From Paucibacter sp. TC2R-5 (GTDB taxonomy: Bacteria; Pseudomonadota; Gammaproteobacteria; Burkholderiales; Burkholderiaceae_C): a stretch of DNA of 64,000 nt. The stretch covers positions 62,001 through 126,000 of the forward strand of contig NZ_JAJIRQ010000005.1 in assembly GCF_025717605.1 (NCBI RefSeq). The letters run 5' to 3'. Numbering within the stretch: position 1 is the stretch's first letter; each line of letters starts with the position of its first letter. Shown here in pieces: positions 7,932-16,807 of this stretch. A program made the position numbers and the translations under genes. The notes beneath the pieces are model-generated. The model did not search any database, was not told the origin of the DNA, and was given only the letters and a program-made list of their open reading frames with translations.

Positions 7932-9923
7932 TCAGCGCGAACGCAGCTCGCGCGTCGTTTGTTCCTTCTCATTCAGGCGCTGCTGGGCCGACAGCGGCCG
8001 TGCCTTGCCGGCGGCCAGGGCGGCCTGATCCAAGTTGGCACCCCAGGTCTGCCCGGCGCGCAGCAGCAAGGGCGGCGCCAGCGTGTCGACCAGGCCCATA
8101 TCGACCCAGGGCAGCGCTTCGGCCAAAACCAGCTTGGCGCGCGGCTTGATCGCCGCCTCGCCGATGCGCCCGCGCTGGCCCCAGCTGACGCTCAGATCGG
8201 CGCTGAGGGCGCCGTCCAGTAGCTTGTTGGTCACCGCATAGTCGCGCAGCACGCCATAGCGCAGCTGCATCATGGCTTCTTCCGCAAGCATGGCCGCGTC
8301 CTCGCGCGAGAAGCCCTGGCCCTCGGGCACCGAGTAGGCGTAGTCGTCGTTGACGCGGTCTGCGCTGAAGAAGTGGACGATGTCGGCTGGGGTGTAGGCG
8401 ATCTGCAGCGCGCTCGGCGTGGCGCCAAAGGACAGCACCTTGGCCAAGCCCTGCAGCTCGCTTGAGTAAAACGGGAACTGCTCGTACAGGCTTTGCGAGA
8501 GGCCGCGCGCCGGGCCGGCTTGGTAGACGCGCTTGTCGGTGGGCAGCGTGGCGTGCAGGTGCGGCGGCATGAAGTCGGCCGCGTGGGTCAGCTCGTGATA
8601 GAGCAAGCTGCCCAGCGCGTAGACCACCTCGCTCAAGGGCCGGCTCAGCCGGGGCTCGCGGGCCAGGCTGTTGTAGGCATGCTGGTTGTCTTTCACATAA
8701 CGCCAAGGCGTAGCGTATCCAAGCAGCACGCCGTTATTGCTGCGCGGGTCGGGTGACTCGCTGACCGTGTCGCGTTGTTCGGGCGTGAGCCACAGGCTGC
8801 TGGCGTCGAGATAAATGGCGCCGGTGGCGCTCCAGTAAAACGCCGGCCGCACCCGCCCGCCTATGACGATGGCCGTGACGCTGGCCAACATGCGGCGGTA
8901 GTCCCCGTAGGGGTCTTGCTCGCGCAAGAAGCGCTCGAACACCTCGCCCATCCAGTCGTTGGACACCAGCACGCGCTGCATCACCTGCTCGACCGTCGGC
9001 ACTTGGCCACCGGTGGCCTGGCCCAGCAGGGGCAGCTTGCCCAAGGTACACAGATTGGCATTGCTTAGGCGCGGGTTGTAGATGCACTCGTCCAGCGCTG
9101 TCGCGTGGGGCCCTTGCGCCAGATAAGGGTAGACGCGGCTGGCCGGGTCTTTGGCGCCAAACAGCGCGTCTGCCGGCGCGTCTGCCGGCGGCGCTTGCAG
9201 CAGCAAATTGAATTGCCCGCTGAGCTTGGCGCCGCTGGCCAGGGTGATGTTGGCCTGCAGGCGCAGCATGGTGTCTGCTGCCGTGGCCGGCGCGGTGAAC
9301 ACCACGCGGCGCGTGTTGGTCTCGCCCAGGTTCACGGTCGGGCCAGCCAGCTGAGTCCAATGCACGGTGGCCGTCTCCCAGTCGATGTCGCTGAGCTTGG
9401 CGTGGGTGGCGCGCACCGAAGTCTTGCCACCGGCCATCACCGAGGGCTCACCGCGCAGCGTCAATGCGTCGGTACTGGGTGCCGCACCGGCCTGCACTTG
9501 CAGGCTGTGGCTGAAGTTGCCGCCTTGGCCATCTTGGTAGCTCAGCTCGAAGCGGTAGGTCTCGCCTGGGGCGGGCTGCAGCGTGATGGCCTGCGAGCGC
9601 GCCGAGAGCAGGTTCAGCGCGCTGCCGGCAGTCTGTCGCCAGCTCAGCGCCTTGAGGGTTTTGCCACTGCACGCAAGCAGGGCAATCTCGGTGTTAGCAC
9701 CCGGCAACGCTGCGCCGTCTTGCGCCAACTTTGCCACCGACCCGGGCAGGCATTCGGCGCTCAGGGGCGGCACCGGCAATGGGGCCGGATCGGGCGCCGG
9801 CGGCGGGCTATCGCCGCCACCACCACCGCCGCCGCAAGCCGTTAGGATCAAAACCTGCGCCAGCAGTGCCAAGCCCAGTGCATGCCGCCGGATCGCTGCC
9901 GGCTTATCTGAAATGTTCGCCAT
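7932..9923 (-). CDS. Lipoprotein with HExxH metallopeptidase-like motif
   Basis: A 663-residue lipoprotein. The signal sequence ends in a lipobox LTAC (Cys about residue 30), followed by a poly-Gly and Pro-rich linker. Residues about 55-245 look like beta-rich Ig/PKD-like repeats. The C-terminal part contains LLYHELTHAAD (His 443, Glu 444, His 447), a zinc-peptidase HExxH motif, and acidic residues further on (for example LAEEAMMQL) that could supply a third ligand. No named peptidase family is recognised. It should sit in the outer membrane or periplasm. It is the last gene of a minus-strand run after the small exported protein and the binding protein, but the gaps are large enough for separate promoters. 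Confidence 0.75.
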   Translation of the reverse strand: MANISDKPAAIRRHALGLALLAQVLILTACGGGGGGGDSPPPAPDPAPLPVPPLSAECLPGSVAKLAQDGAALPGANTEIALLACSGKTLKALSWRQTAGSALNLLSARSQAITLQPAPGETYRFELSYQDGQGGNFSHSLQVQAGAAPSTDALTLRGEPSVMAGGKTSVRATHAKLSDIDWETATVHWTQLAGPTVNLGETNTRRVVFTAPATAADTMLRLQANITLASGAKLSGQFNLLLQAPPADAPADALFGAKDPASRVYPYLAQGPHATALDECIYNPRLSNANLCTLGKLPLLGQATGGQVPTVEQVMQRVLVSNDWMGEVFERFLREQDPYGDYRRMLASVTAIVIGGRVRPAFYWSATGAIYLDASSLWLTPEQRDTVSESPDPRSNNGVLLGYATPWRYVKDNQHAYNSLAREPRLSRPLSEVVYALGSLLYHELTHAADFMPPHLHATLPTDKRVYQAGPARGLSQSLYEQFPFYSSELQGLAKVLSFGATPSALQIAYTPADIVHFFSADRVNDDYAYSVPEGQGFSREDAAMLAEEAMMQLRYGVLRDYAVTNKLLDGALSADLSVSWGQRGRIGEAAIKPRAKLVLAEALPWVDMGLVDTLAPPLLLRAGQTWGANLDQAALAAGKARPLSAQQRLNEKEQTTRELRSR

Positions 9924-9978
9924 ACCACCCCTTTTGAGGTGGCGATATTACTTGTCAGCGAACAGCTTTCTAGCCGGG

Positions 9979-10188
9979 TTAGACCTGACGGCGGCCTTCA
10001 ATCAGCACCTTGGGCAGCTCGTTTGTCTGGGCTGTCAGCTCACGCGCCTGCCGCTGTTCCACCTGCTGAGGGCTGGCGGCCTGATCGGCCTGCGCAGCCA
10101 GATTCATGCCGAGTACGGCCGATGCGGCAATGGCGCCGAGGGCGGTCAAGCAGGTGGTCAAAAGCTGGGTGGGCTGGCGGGTGTTCAT
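9979..10188 (-). CDS. Small exported protein, unknown function
   Basis: A 69-residue protein with a likely signal peptide (MNTRQPTQLLTTCLTALGAI, cleavage near AQA at about residues 32-34). It ends ELPKVLIEGRRQV. An AAGGAG site lies nine bases before the ATG. The hydrophobic-basic C-terminal motif resembles the start of TonB-receptor plug regions (compare LDRVEVTG in the receptor at 16808-19747) and the small protein at 35281-35514. No function is known. Confidence 0.65.
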   Translation of the reverse strand: MNTRQPTQLLTTCLTALGAIAASAVLGMNLAAQADQAASPQQVEQRQARELTAQTNELPKVLIEGRRQV

Positions 10189-10337
10189 GGCTGCGGCTCC
10201 TTGGTGTTGAGAGGGCTACTCCTCTGTTGCAATGTCTGCAGTGTCTGCAAAGCCCGCACGCGGCGCTAGAAGCAGGCGACGAAGCGCGGGCCTGGCTGCG
10301 TGAAATGGGCTTGGCAGCGATGAACGGAGCGGCGCGC

Positions 10338-11069
10338 TCAGCGGTAGGCGGCGGCCATGCGGCTGAGCGCGCCGCTTTTCTCCAAGGCGGTGATGGCCTG
10401 GTTCAGCTGCTCCAGCTTCACCTCGCTACGGCGGGACAGGGCACAGGAACCGGCGTGGCGCGAGAGCACAAAGTCCGGATGCAGGGCCAGGCTCAGCACA
10501 CCTTGCCGGCGCTGGAATTCCGCATAGCGCTGATTGCTGACGGCATAGTCCATGCGGCCTTGATTGAGCTTGCGCAGATTGGCGCCTGCGTTGGGCGCAT
10601 CCTCGCGGACAAATCCGCTGCCCAGCGCCTGATCAAGTTCGGGGTAGACAAAACCATTGACGGTGCCAATCGTCAGCCCGCTCAAATCGGTCAATGTGCG
10701 CGGGCGCTTTGCGCGGGCAGCGCTCAGAATCAGCTCAGCTTCCGGCAGCAGCGGCTGACTCCAGTCGAACGGGCCAGCAAACCACTGCGGCCGCAGCGCA
10801 CAAACGATGTCGCCCTGGCCTTGCGTCAGAGCGGCGGCAATGCGTTTGCGGGGCAGCACCAGGAACTGCGCCTCACGCCCGAGTTGCTCGGCCAAGGCCA
10901 GTCCCAGGTCAAGGTGCAGGCCGGCCATCACCTGATCCGCCTGCAGCTGTGCCCAAGGCATTTCGGTGCTGCTGTCGACGATGACCCGCAAAGTCGGCCG
11001 CGAGCTGCCCACGGCTTGCGCAACTGCTAGAAACAAAAGTCCGGTCACTAAAACCGCCATGCCGCGCAT
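10338..11069 (-). CDS. Periplasmic amino-acid-type substrate-binding protein
   Basis: A 243-residue exported protein with a signal peptide ending near AQAVGSS, then an SBP_bac_3 fold starting LRVIVDSSTEMPW. Further family features are GLHLDLGLALAEQLG and DLSGLTIGTVNGFVYPELD. Such proteins bind amino acids or related small solutes for ABC uptake. No permease or ATPase gene is adjacent, so it may be an orphan receptor or serve a distant transporter. It lies 57 bases downstream of the GH35 gene on the same strand. Confidence 0.85.
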   Translation of the reverse strand: MRGMAVLVTGLLFLAVAQAVGSSRPTLRVIVDSSTEMPWAQLQADQVMAGLHLDLGLALAEQLGREAQFLVLPRKRIAAALTQGQGDIVCALRPQWFAGPFDWSQPLLPEAELILSAARAKRPRTLTDLSGLTIGTVNGFVYPELDQALGSGFVREDAPNAGANLRKLNQGRMDYAVSNQRYAEFQRRQGVLSLALHPDFVLSRHAGSCALSRRSEVKLEQLNQAITALEKSGALSRMAAAYR

Positions 11070-11125
11070 CGGACCCCCCAGAGCGAGAAATCGCCAAGGG
11101 CATGATAGCCGCCCGCCTGTTGGAG

Positions 11126-12940
11126 TTAAGGCTTCATGGCGCTATGCCCGCTGATCGCGCCGCCCGCGTTGCTGCGCAGGTCCAAGACGATGATCTCGTT
11201 GCTGCCCCGGCGCAGCCAGGGCGCGGGCAGATAGAGGCGCTGCTGCGGGCCGAGCTGCCAAAAGCGGCCCAGATTGTGGCCGTTGACCCAGACCATGCCC
11301 TTGCCAAACTGGCTCAGGTCGAGAAAGGTGTCGGCCGGCTGCTCGATAGAGACGCTGGCCTTGAAGAAGCGGCCCGGCCTGGGGTCAAGTCTTGCCTCGG
11401 GCAGCGTTTGAAGCGTTTGCACCCAGTCTTCGTGCAGCGGCAGCGGATGCATCTGCCAGTTCATCAAGGTCATGCCGGCCAGCGTGACGCGCTCGGTCAG
11501 ACCCTTGCGGTCGATCAAGGCCGGGCCGAAGTTGATGCGGCCCATCGCCTCGACCATGATTTCCAGCAAGGGTTCAGCGGTCTCGGTGGCCGGCAGTTCC
11601 AGGCTGTTCTCGCCCAAGCGCCTGTCCAAGTGGCCAATCAATTGGCCGTCCAGATAGACGCTGGCCAGGTCATGCAGGCCATTCAGCACCAGCTTGCCGC
11701 TGCGCGCGCCAATCAGGCGGGTGCTGTAAAGCATCAAGCCTTGGTAATGCCCCAGCGCTTCAAAAGGTTTGGGATGCGAAGCCTGTCGCGGGGCGGGCAG
11801 CGCCTGCCACAGCGACGCAAAGGCTGTCATCTGCACAGGCGCCAGCGTCATGGTCGGAATCGGCGCGGGCAGCTTGGCCGGCTTGCGGCCGGTCTCTTTC
11901 GCGATCAGGTCGCGCAGCTGAAAGAACTTGTCCCTGGGCCGCCCCTGCTCATCGATGGGCGCATCGTAGTCATAGCTGGTGACGTCGGGCTCATAGCCCT
12001 TGCCGCCCGAGTTGGCGCCGGCGGTGAAGCCGAAGTTCGTGCCGCCATGGGCGACGTAAAAGCTCAAGGACTTGCCCGCCTTGAGCAGGTAGGTGACGTC
12101 GGCCAGCAATTCCTCGCTGCCGGGCCGCGCCCAGTCCTCGCCCCAATGCGTCAGCCAGCCGGGATAAGTCTCGCTGCTGAACACCGGCACGCCGGGATTG
12201 ATCTGCTGGGCTAACTCGAAATGCGCGGCCTCGCTGCCCGAGTCCAGGCCGACCGCGGCGCCGGGCAGGCTGCCGGCCGCCAACATATGCGGCGTCGGGC
12301 CGTCGGCCGTGTAGAAGGGCACCTCGATACCGTTCGAGCGCCACAGCGCCGCCAGTTCCTTCAAATAGGCGCGGTCATTGGCATAGCTGCCGTATTCGTT
12401 CTCGACCTGCAGCATGGCAATCGGCCCGCCGCGTGTGATTTGCAGAGGCGCCAACTCCTTCGCCACCGCCCGCACATAACGTCGCACCGCCTGCATATAG
12501 CGCGGGTCCATGCCGCGCAGGCCTATGTCGGCATGCTTGAGCAAATAGGGCGGCAGACCGCCCAGATCCCATTCGCCGCAGACATAGGGCCCGGGGCGCA
12601 GCAAGACCAGCAGCCCCTCGGCTTGCGCCAGCTTCACGAAACGGGCGATATGGCGGCTGCCGGTCTTGAAATCAAACTTGCCCTCGACCGGCTCGTGATG
12701 GCTCCAGAACAGATAGATGGGCACCGTGTTGCAGCCCATCGCGCGGGCCATTTGCAGGCGATGCTGCCAATATTCGGGCGGGATGCGCGCCGGGTGCATC
12801 TCGCAGCCGATCACCTGCATGGGCTGGCCGTTGAGCAAAAAGTCGTCGCGACCCAGCGTGAAGCTGGCGGCCGCGGCCTGAGCCGCGCTCACGGCCAGCA
12901 GCCCAGCGATCAGGCAGCTCTTGAACAAGCGTGGCCGCAT
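11126..12940 (-). CDS. GH35 beta-galactosidase, exported
   Basis: A 604-residue glycoside hydrolase family 35 enzyme that removes terminal beta-linked galactose. It has a signal peptide (MRPRLFKSCLIAGLLAVSAA) and then the family start FLLNGQPMQVIGCEMHPARI. The acid/base Glu is expected in MLQVENEYGSY and the nucleophile Glu in VFSSETYPGW. C-terminal beta-sandwich domains follow, with GMVWVNGHNLGRFW, a classic GH35 segment. The open frame extends 107 codons upstream, but these overlap the GH109 gene. The ATG at 12940 leaves a 13-base gap after the GH109 stop and starts the signal peptide. Probably co-transcribed with the GH109 gene and acting in the periplasm or outside. Confidence 0.92.
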   Translation of the reverse strand: MRPRLFKSCLIAGLLAVSAAQAAAASFTLGRDDFLLNGQPMQVIGCEMHPARIPPEYWQHRLQMARAMGCNTVPIYLFWSHHEPVEGKFDFKTGSRHIARFVKLAQAEGLLVLLRPGPYVCGEWDLGGLPPYLLKHADIGLRGMDPRYMQAVRRYVRAVAKELAPLQITRGGPIAMLQVENEYGSYANDRAYLKELAALWRSNGIEVPFYTADGPTPHMLAAGSLPGAAVGLDSGSEAAHFELAQQINPGVPVFSSETYPGWLTHWGEDWARPGSEELLADVTYLLKAGKSLSFYVAHGGTNFGFTAGANSGGKGYEPDVTSYDYDAPIDEQGRPRDKFFQLRDLIAKETGRKPAKLPAPIPTMTLAPVQMTAFASLWQALPAPRQASHPKPFEALGHYQGLMLYSTRLIGARSGKLVLNGLHDLASVYLDGQLIGHLDRRLGENSLELPATETAEPLLEIMVEAMGRINFGPALIDRKGLTERVTLAGMTLMNWQMHPLPLHEDWVQTLQTLPEARLDPRPGRFFKASVSIEQPADTFLDLSQFGKGMVWVNGHNLGRFWQLGPQQRLYLPAPWLRRGSNEIIVLDLRSNAGGAISGHSAMKP

Positions 12941-12953
12941 GCCGCCGGCCGAC

Positions 12954-14315
12954 TCAGTATTTGTCGCCAAAGGCGAAGATCGGCTTGCGCGTCTTCCACT
13001 GCCCTTCGGTGAAGTCCGGGAAGGGGAGGGTTTTGAAGCCCTCGGCAATCGACTGCTCGGACAACGGCGTGATGGCACTCCAGGCCACCGCGTCGTAGAC
13101 GTCGATGGGCATGGGCGCGTCGGCTTTGAGCGCTTCGATAAAGGCATTGACGACAAACCAGTCCATGCCACCGTGGCCGGCCTCGGCTGCAGTGGCCGCA
13201 TGCTTCTTCCACAGCGGATGCTCGAATTTGTCCTGGTAGGCCTGGAAGTCCTCCCATTCATGCGGCTTGCTGATGCCCTCGATATGCACCGAGTGGTTCA
13301 GGTCCATCCACAGGCCGTTCGTGCCCTGCACCCGGAAGCCCAGCGAGTAAGGGCGCGGCAGCGAGGTGTCATGCTGCAAGAGAATCGTCTCGCCGTTCTC
13401 GCAGGCCAAGGTGGTGGTGACGATGTCGCCGAGCTTGAAATTGACCTTGGCCGAGGGGTGCTCAGGCTTGCCCATTTTGTTGGAGACAAAGTCGTGCAGA
13501 CCGCGCGCCTTGCTGGCGAAGGCATTGATATGCGTGAAGCGGTTGCCACGGTGGATATTGGTATACATCGCGCAGGGGCCGATGCCATGGCTGGGGTAGA
13601 GCTCGCCATTGCGATCGACCGCATGTTGCGTGCGCCAGCGCGCCTCCGACCAGCCCTTGTCTCCAAACTCGACGCCGCCGCCATAGGGCTTGGTCGGGTC
13701 ACCGGAATTGAACTTCACCGCGCGCAGATCATGCTGATAGCCGCCTTGCAGATGCACCAGCTCGCCGAACATCTGTGCGCGCACCATCTGCAACACCGCC
13801 ATCACATCGCGCCGGTAGCAGACGTTCTCCAACAACATATAGGGCGTGCCGGTGCGCTGCTGGGTGCGCAAGACATCCCAGTGATCTTGCAGCGTGATGC
13901 CAGCGACGACCTCGCAGCCGACCGCGACCTTTGCCTCCATCGCCGCGATGGACATCGCCGCATGCAGCTCCCAGGGCGTGGCGATGATGACCGCGTCCAG
14001 GTCCTTCATCGCCAGCAATTGCAAATAGGCCAGCTTGTCACCGCCCTCGCCAAAGGTCTGCGGCTTGGGGCGTTTGTACTTTTCGGCCATCGCCAAGGCG
14101 CGGCCCAACATGACGGGCTCGATATCGCAAAGCGCCACCACCTCCACGTCGTCGCGGCGCAGCAGCTCCTTCAGCAAGACCTGACCCCGCATGCCGGTGC
14201 CGATCAGGCCTACGCGCAGGCGCGGGCGGGCGGCTGCGGACGCGTTCTTCAGCAAGCCCAAGCTCGCTCCAGCGGCGCCGGAGGACAAGACAAAGTTTCT
14301 GCGGTTCAAGTTCAT
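12954..14315 (-). CDS. GH109 alpha-N-acetylgalactosaminidase (Gfo/Idh/MocA fold)
   Basis: A 453-residue protein with an N-terminal twin-arginine-like signal (NRRNFVLSSGAAGASLG) and a Rossmann NAD site (VGLIGTGMRG, about residues 35-44). Segments match the GH109 family: VIIATPWELHA, LYPSHGIGP, GHGGMDWFV, DVYDAVAWS and PFPDFTEGQW near the end. GH109 enzymes use bound NAD to cleave alpha-linked GalNAc, as on glycoproteins and blood-group A structures. General Gfo/Idh oxidoreductases lack this combination of motifs. It lies directly upstream of the GH35 gene in the same transcript and close to a complete set of GalNAc catabolic genes, which supports the substrate call. Confidence 0.88.
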   Translation of the reverse strand: MNLNRRNFVLSSGAAGASLGLLKNASAAARPRLRVGLIGTGMRGQVLLKELLRRDDVEVVALCDIEPVMLGRALAMAEKYKRPKPQTFGEGGDKLAYLQLLAMKDLDAVIIATPWELHAAMSIAAMEAKVAVGCEVVAGITLQDHWDVLRTQQRTGTPYMLLENVCYRRDVMAVLQMVRAQMFGELVHLQGGYQHDLRAVKFNSGDPTKPYGGGVEFGDKGWSEARWRTQHAVDRNGELYPSHGIGPCAMYTNIHRGNRFTHINAFASKARGLHDFVSNKMGKPEHPSAKVNFKLGDIVTTTLACENGETILLQHDTSLPRPYSLGFRVQGTNGLWMDLNHSVHIEGISKPHEWEDFQAYQDKFEHPLWKKHAATAAEAGHGGMDWFVVNAFIEALKADAPMPIDVYDAVAWSAITPLSEQSIAEGFKTLPFPDFTEGQWKTRKPIFAFGDKY

Positions 14316-14337
14316 GGTGCTAGGTCGGTAATGGATT

Positions 14338-14682
14338 TCAAAATTGGGCCAACAACCAAGCCAGGCCGGCCAAGAGCCATAGCAAGGTGGTCACGGCATT
14401 CAACGCTGCGGTCAAGGGCTTTTGCTGCATTCGCTCCCCGAAGGCCGGGCCGAACAGCCGCGCTGGTTCCAGAGCGAATATAAGGAAGTTCAGACTCGCG
14501 CCAATCCAGAACAGGCCACCGTGCAGGCTCAGCGTTTGGCGCGAAGCCCATAACAGCAGCAATATGAACAGCGCCAAGCCGCCAAACGCGCCCGAAGCTA
14601 TGCGTAGCTTGATGGGCGTCACAGGACTGCCCGCCCTGAGCTGATCATTCTGTTTCGGGTCTGAATCTCTTTTTCGCTGCAT
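14338..14682 (-). CDS. Small three-helix membrane protein
   Basis: A 114-residue hypothetical protein with a charged N-terminus (MQRKRDSDPKQNDQ) and three hydrophobic segments at about residues 30-50, 58-75 and 90-113. The start at 14682 lies 16 bases after the PEP-CTERM stop. An earlier in-frame ATG at 14769 would overlap that gene. No strong Shine-Dalgarno site is visible. It is not a family I recognise. Position between PEP-CTERM and GH109 genes suggests membership of the same transcript. Confidence 0.6.
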   Translation of the reverse strand: MQRKRDSDPKQNDQLRAGSPVTPIKLRIASGAFGGLALFILLLLWASRQTLSLHGGLFWIGASLNFLIFALEPARLFGPAFGERMQQKPLTAALNAVTTLLWLLAGLAWLLAQF

Positions 14683-14698
14683 CGGCAAAAACAAGTGC

Positions 14699-15277
14699 TT
14701 AGAGAATGGCCGGGCGATCCCGCCGCAGCCGCTTGCCCAGCAGCAAAAGCCCCAAGCCCAGCAAAGCATAACTGGCCGGCTCTGGCACAGCGGCGGCCGT
14801 CCAGTCTATGGCGAGCCGGCCAGACTGCCAGCGTCCGTCGGGGCTCAGGCCATCCGACGCCGCTTCGCTGAATTCCAGTCGCAGCACGCCATCGGCGCCG
14901 ACGCTGAAGTCCAAGCCTTGATCGAGCAAATCAATCGAGCCGGTAAAGGACAGGCTGCCGGCAAAGTCGCTGCCGGCACCGGGCGCAAACAGCAGGCCGG
15001 CGCTGCTCGTCTGTGAGCCACTCAGGCTCAGCTGCAAGTCCGACAGCCAACTCGGGTTGTAGGCCTCCAGATTGACTTGCCAGCTGAGGCTGTTGATATG
15101 AGCCAGCGCGCCGAGATTGACGTTCAGGACGGTGTTGGCGGCCGAGCCGATCACGTCCTGGCTATTGATGCCGCTGACATCAAGCGTCAGCACTTCGGCG
15201 CTTGCGGGCATGGCGATGGACGCTGCAGCGGCAAGCGCCAAGCTCCAGCGAGACAGGTATTTCTTCATCATGGGCAT
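14699..15277 (-). CDS. PEP-CTERM sorting-domain protein
   Basis: A 192-residue exported protein with a signal peptide (KKYLSRWSLALAAAASIAMP) and a C-terminal PEP-CTERM tripartite signal: AVPEPASYALL, a hydrophobic helix, then the basic tail KRLRRDR. The mature part is beta-rich and Ser/Gly/Leu-rich, as usual for this class, with no catalytic domain visible. Exosortase/EpsH systems process such proteins for surface or matrix delivery. No exosortase gene lies in this window. It lies six bases downstream of the DUF3472 lipoprotein gene, so it is almost certainly part of the glycan-locus transcript. Confidence 0.88.
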   Translation of the reverse strand: MPMMKKYLSRWSLALAAAASIAMPASAEVLTLDVSGINSQDVIGSAANTVLNVNLGALAHINSLSWQVNLEAYNPSWLSDLQLSLSGSQTSSAGLLFAPGAGSDFAGSLSFTGSIDLLDQGLDFSVGADGVLRLEFSEAASDGLSPDGRWQSGRLAIDWTAAAVPEPASYALLGLGLLLLGKRLRRDRPAIL

Positions 15278-15283
15278 CTCAGT

Positions 15284-16696
15284 TCAAGGCAGGGTGTCGA
15301 GTCGAACGTCGGGCTTGGCGCCGGTCAGCGGGCGTGTGAAGTACTGGCCCGCCGTCACCGTTTCATTGAAGAAGCCGCCATTGCGTAAGAAGAACTTGCC
15401 GCTGGCGTCGACGCCACCGGCATAGTCCAGGCGCTGCTTGTTGTCGCCGGTCGCGTCGACCGTGAAGCGGGCGCGGTTCAGCTCTTTCCAGCTGCCGTCT
15501 TTGTTGACCGCCCATTGCTGGCCATGCAACATCTTGCGTTCTCGCCAACCAAAGTCCCCGTCGAAGTTCTCGGCGAAGGCATAGAAGTCGGTCAGCCAAG
15601 TATTGATGTTAGGCCGCGTCCAGGTCGCAATGAAATGCCATTGGCCGTGTTCGGGCGCAAAAAACCAGGCCGAGTACAGGCTGGCACCTTGGCCGTCGGG
15701 CCGCACGCGGGTGATGAACTTATAGGTATTGCCGGCCACCCAGGGGTAGAGCAGGTAGGACTGGCCGCCTGTGCCTTCGCCGCCAAAGTCATTGACGACA
15801 ACGTCCTGGCCTTTCTTGACCAAGGTGGTTTTGCCGCCACCGTCCGGGTCCCAGACCGAGAACAGCACGCGGCGCTCGTCTGGCCCGTTCACCTGTATGC
15901 CCATATAGCCCTGGCCGAAGCCATTGGCCATGAAATAGGAGCCGATCGGGTCTTCGCCGACGGGGATTTGCAACTCGCTATAGGCGTACTCGGTATTGGC
16001 CGGCACGGCGTAGGACAGATGTACCGAGGGGCCACGGCGCGACCAGTAGTAGTCGTCCGGCGCGTTGGCATATTGCAGGCCGGTGGCGGCCGTGCCGCTT
16101 AGCTCGATCGCGGTCAAGTTGCCGAACGCTGCTCCGGTGCGCTTGAGCCCTTGCACATCGATCTTGACGTAGCCGGCCTGGGCCACGTCCACGGTGGCTA
16201 AGCTGGTGACTTGCCCTGTGCCAGCATTCAGGCGCTGGGTAAAACTCTTGCCCAGCGCCGTGATGCGCAGCGTGCTCACGCCGCCAGCCGGCGCACTGCC
16301 CTTGAGCACGATATTGAACTTGCCCGGCTGCGCGACGCGCACATAAGTGCTGATCACCGTGGCCGGGTCGGTCCAGTCCATCAGGCCTTCTTCATTCGAG
16401 ATCCACTCTGTCGTGTCGGGGCCGGCTGCGGTGATGTAGGCATTGCCGCCCAGGGCGACCAGCGGTGAGCGGGCTTTGACGGGCGCTGCGGTCGGGGCCG
16501 CCAAGGCATGCGCTGTCGGGCCAGCGGCGGCTGCAGGCGCTGCCAGCGCAGGCGCCTCGGCTTCAGCGACGTTGCCGCCGCCACAGGCTGCGAGCGACAG
16601 CAGCAACAGGGCGCTGAAGGTGAATTTCCGCGCAGCAGAGATCGGCTGTCTGGTCTGTATGGGCTTGAGGGGTTCGATTGCTTGATGCTGAGGCAT
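15284..16696 (-). CDS. DUF5077/DUF3472 lipoprotein of the glycan locus
   Basis: About 470 residues from the ATG at 16696 (an alternative start is 16741). The signal sequence ends in a lipobox LAAC followed by GGG. An N-terminal beta-sandwich resembling DUF5077 (about residues 85-205) is followed by a DUF3472-type domain with YYWSRRGPSVHLSY, GSYFMANGFGQGYMGIQVNG and VLFSVWDPD. DUF3472 proteins are common beside carbohydrate-degrading genes and are suspected to bind or act on glycans, but no activity is established. Here it lies between the TonB-dependent receptor and the PEP-CTERM protein, so a surface glycan-binding role is a reasonable inference. Confidence 0.8.
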   Translation of the reverse strand: MPQHQAIEPLKPIQTRQPISAARKFTFSALLLLSLAACGGGNVAEAEAPALAAPAAAAGPTAHALAAPTAAPVKARSPLVALGGNAYITAAGPDTTEWISNEEGLMDWTDPATVISTYVRVAQPGKFNIVLKGSAPAGGVSTLRITALGKSFTQRLNAGTGQVTSLATVDVAQAGYVKIDVQGLKRTGAAFGNLTAIELSGTAATGLQYANAPDDYYWSRRGPSVHLSYAVPANTEYAYSELQIPVGEDPIGSYFMANGFGQGYMGIQVNGPDERRVLFSVWDPDGGGKTTLVKKGQDVVVNDFGGEGTGGQSYLLYPWVAGNTYKFITRVRPDGQGASLYSAWFFAPEHGQWHFIATWTRPNINTWLTDFYAFAENFDGDFGWRERKMLHGQQWAVNKDGSWKELNRARFTVDATGDNKQRLDYAGGVDASGKFFLRNGGFFNETVTAGQYFTRPLTGAKPDVRLDTLP

Positions 16697-16807
16697 GGGC
16701 TGGCGAGCCTTTCTTTGAACTGAACTGAGGATGCCGCGCACAGCGGCGCCCGACCCGCCAGAAGCTGGCGGGCCAAGCGTGGCTATGCGTGGATCAGGGG
16801 CTGAGTC

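Noticed and set aside
12941-13261. N-terminal extension of GH35 by 107 codons
   Set aside because: Lies wholly within the GH109 gene, Ser/Arg/Pro-rich, and precedes a proper signal peptide start at 12940.
12921-14483. 520-codon plus-strand frame opposite GH109
   Set aside because: Antisense shadow. No ribosome site or family match.
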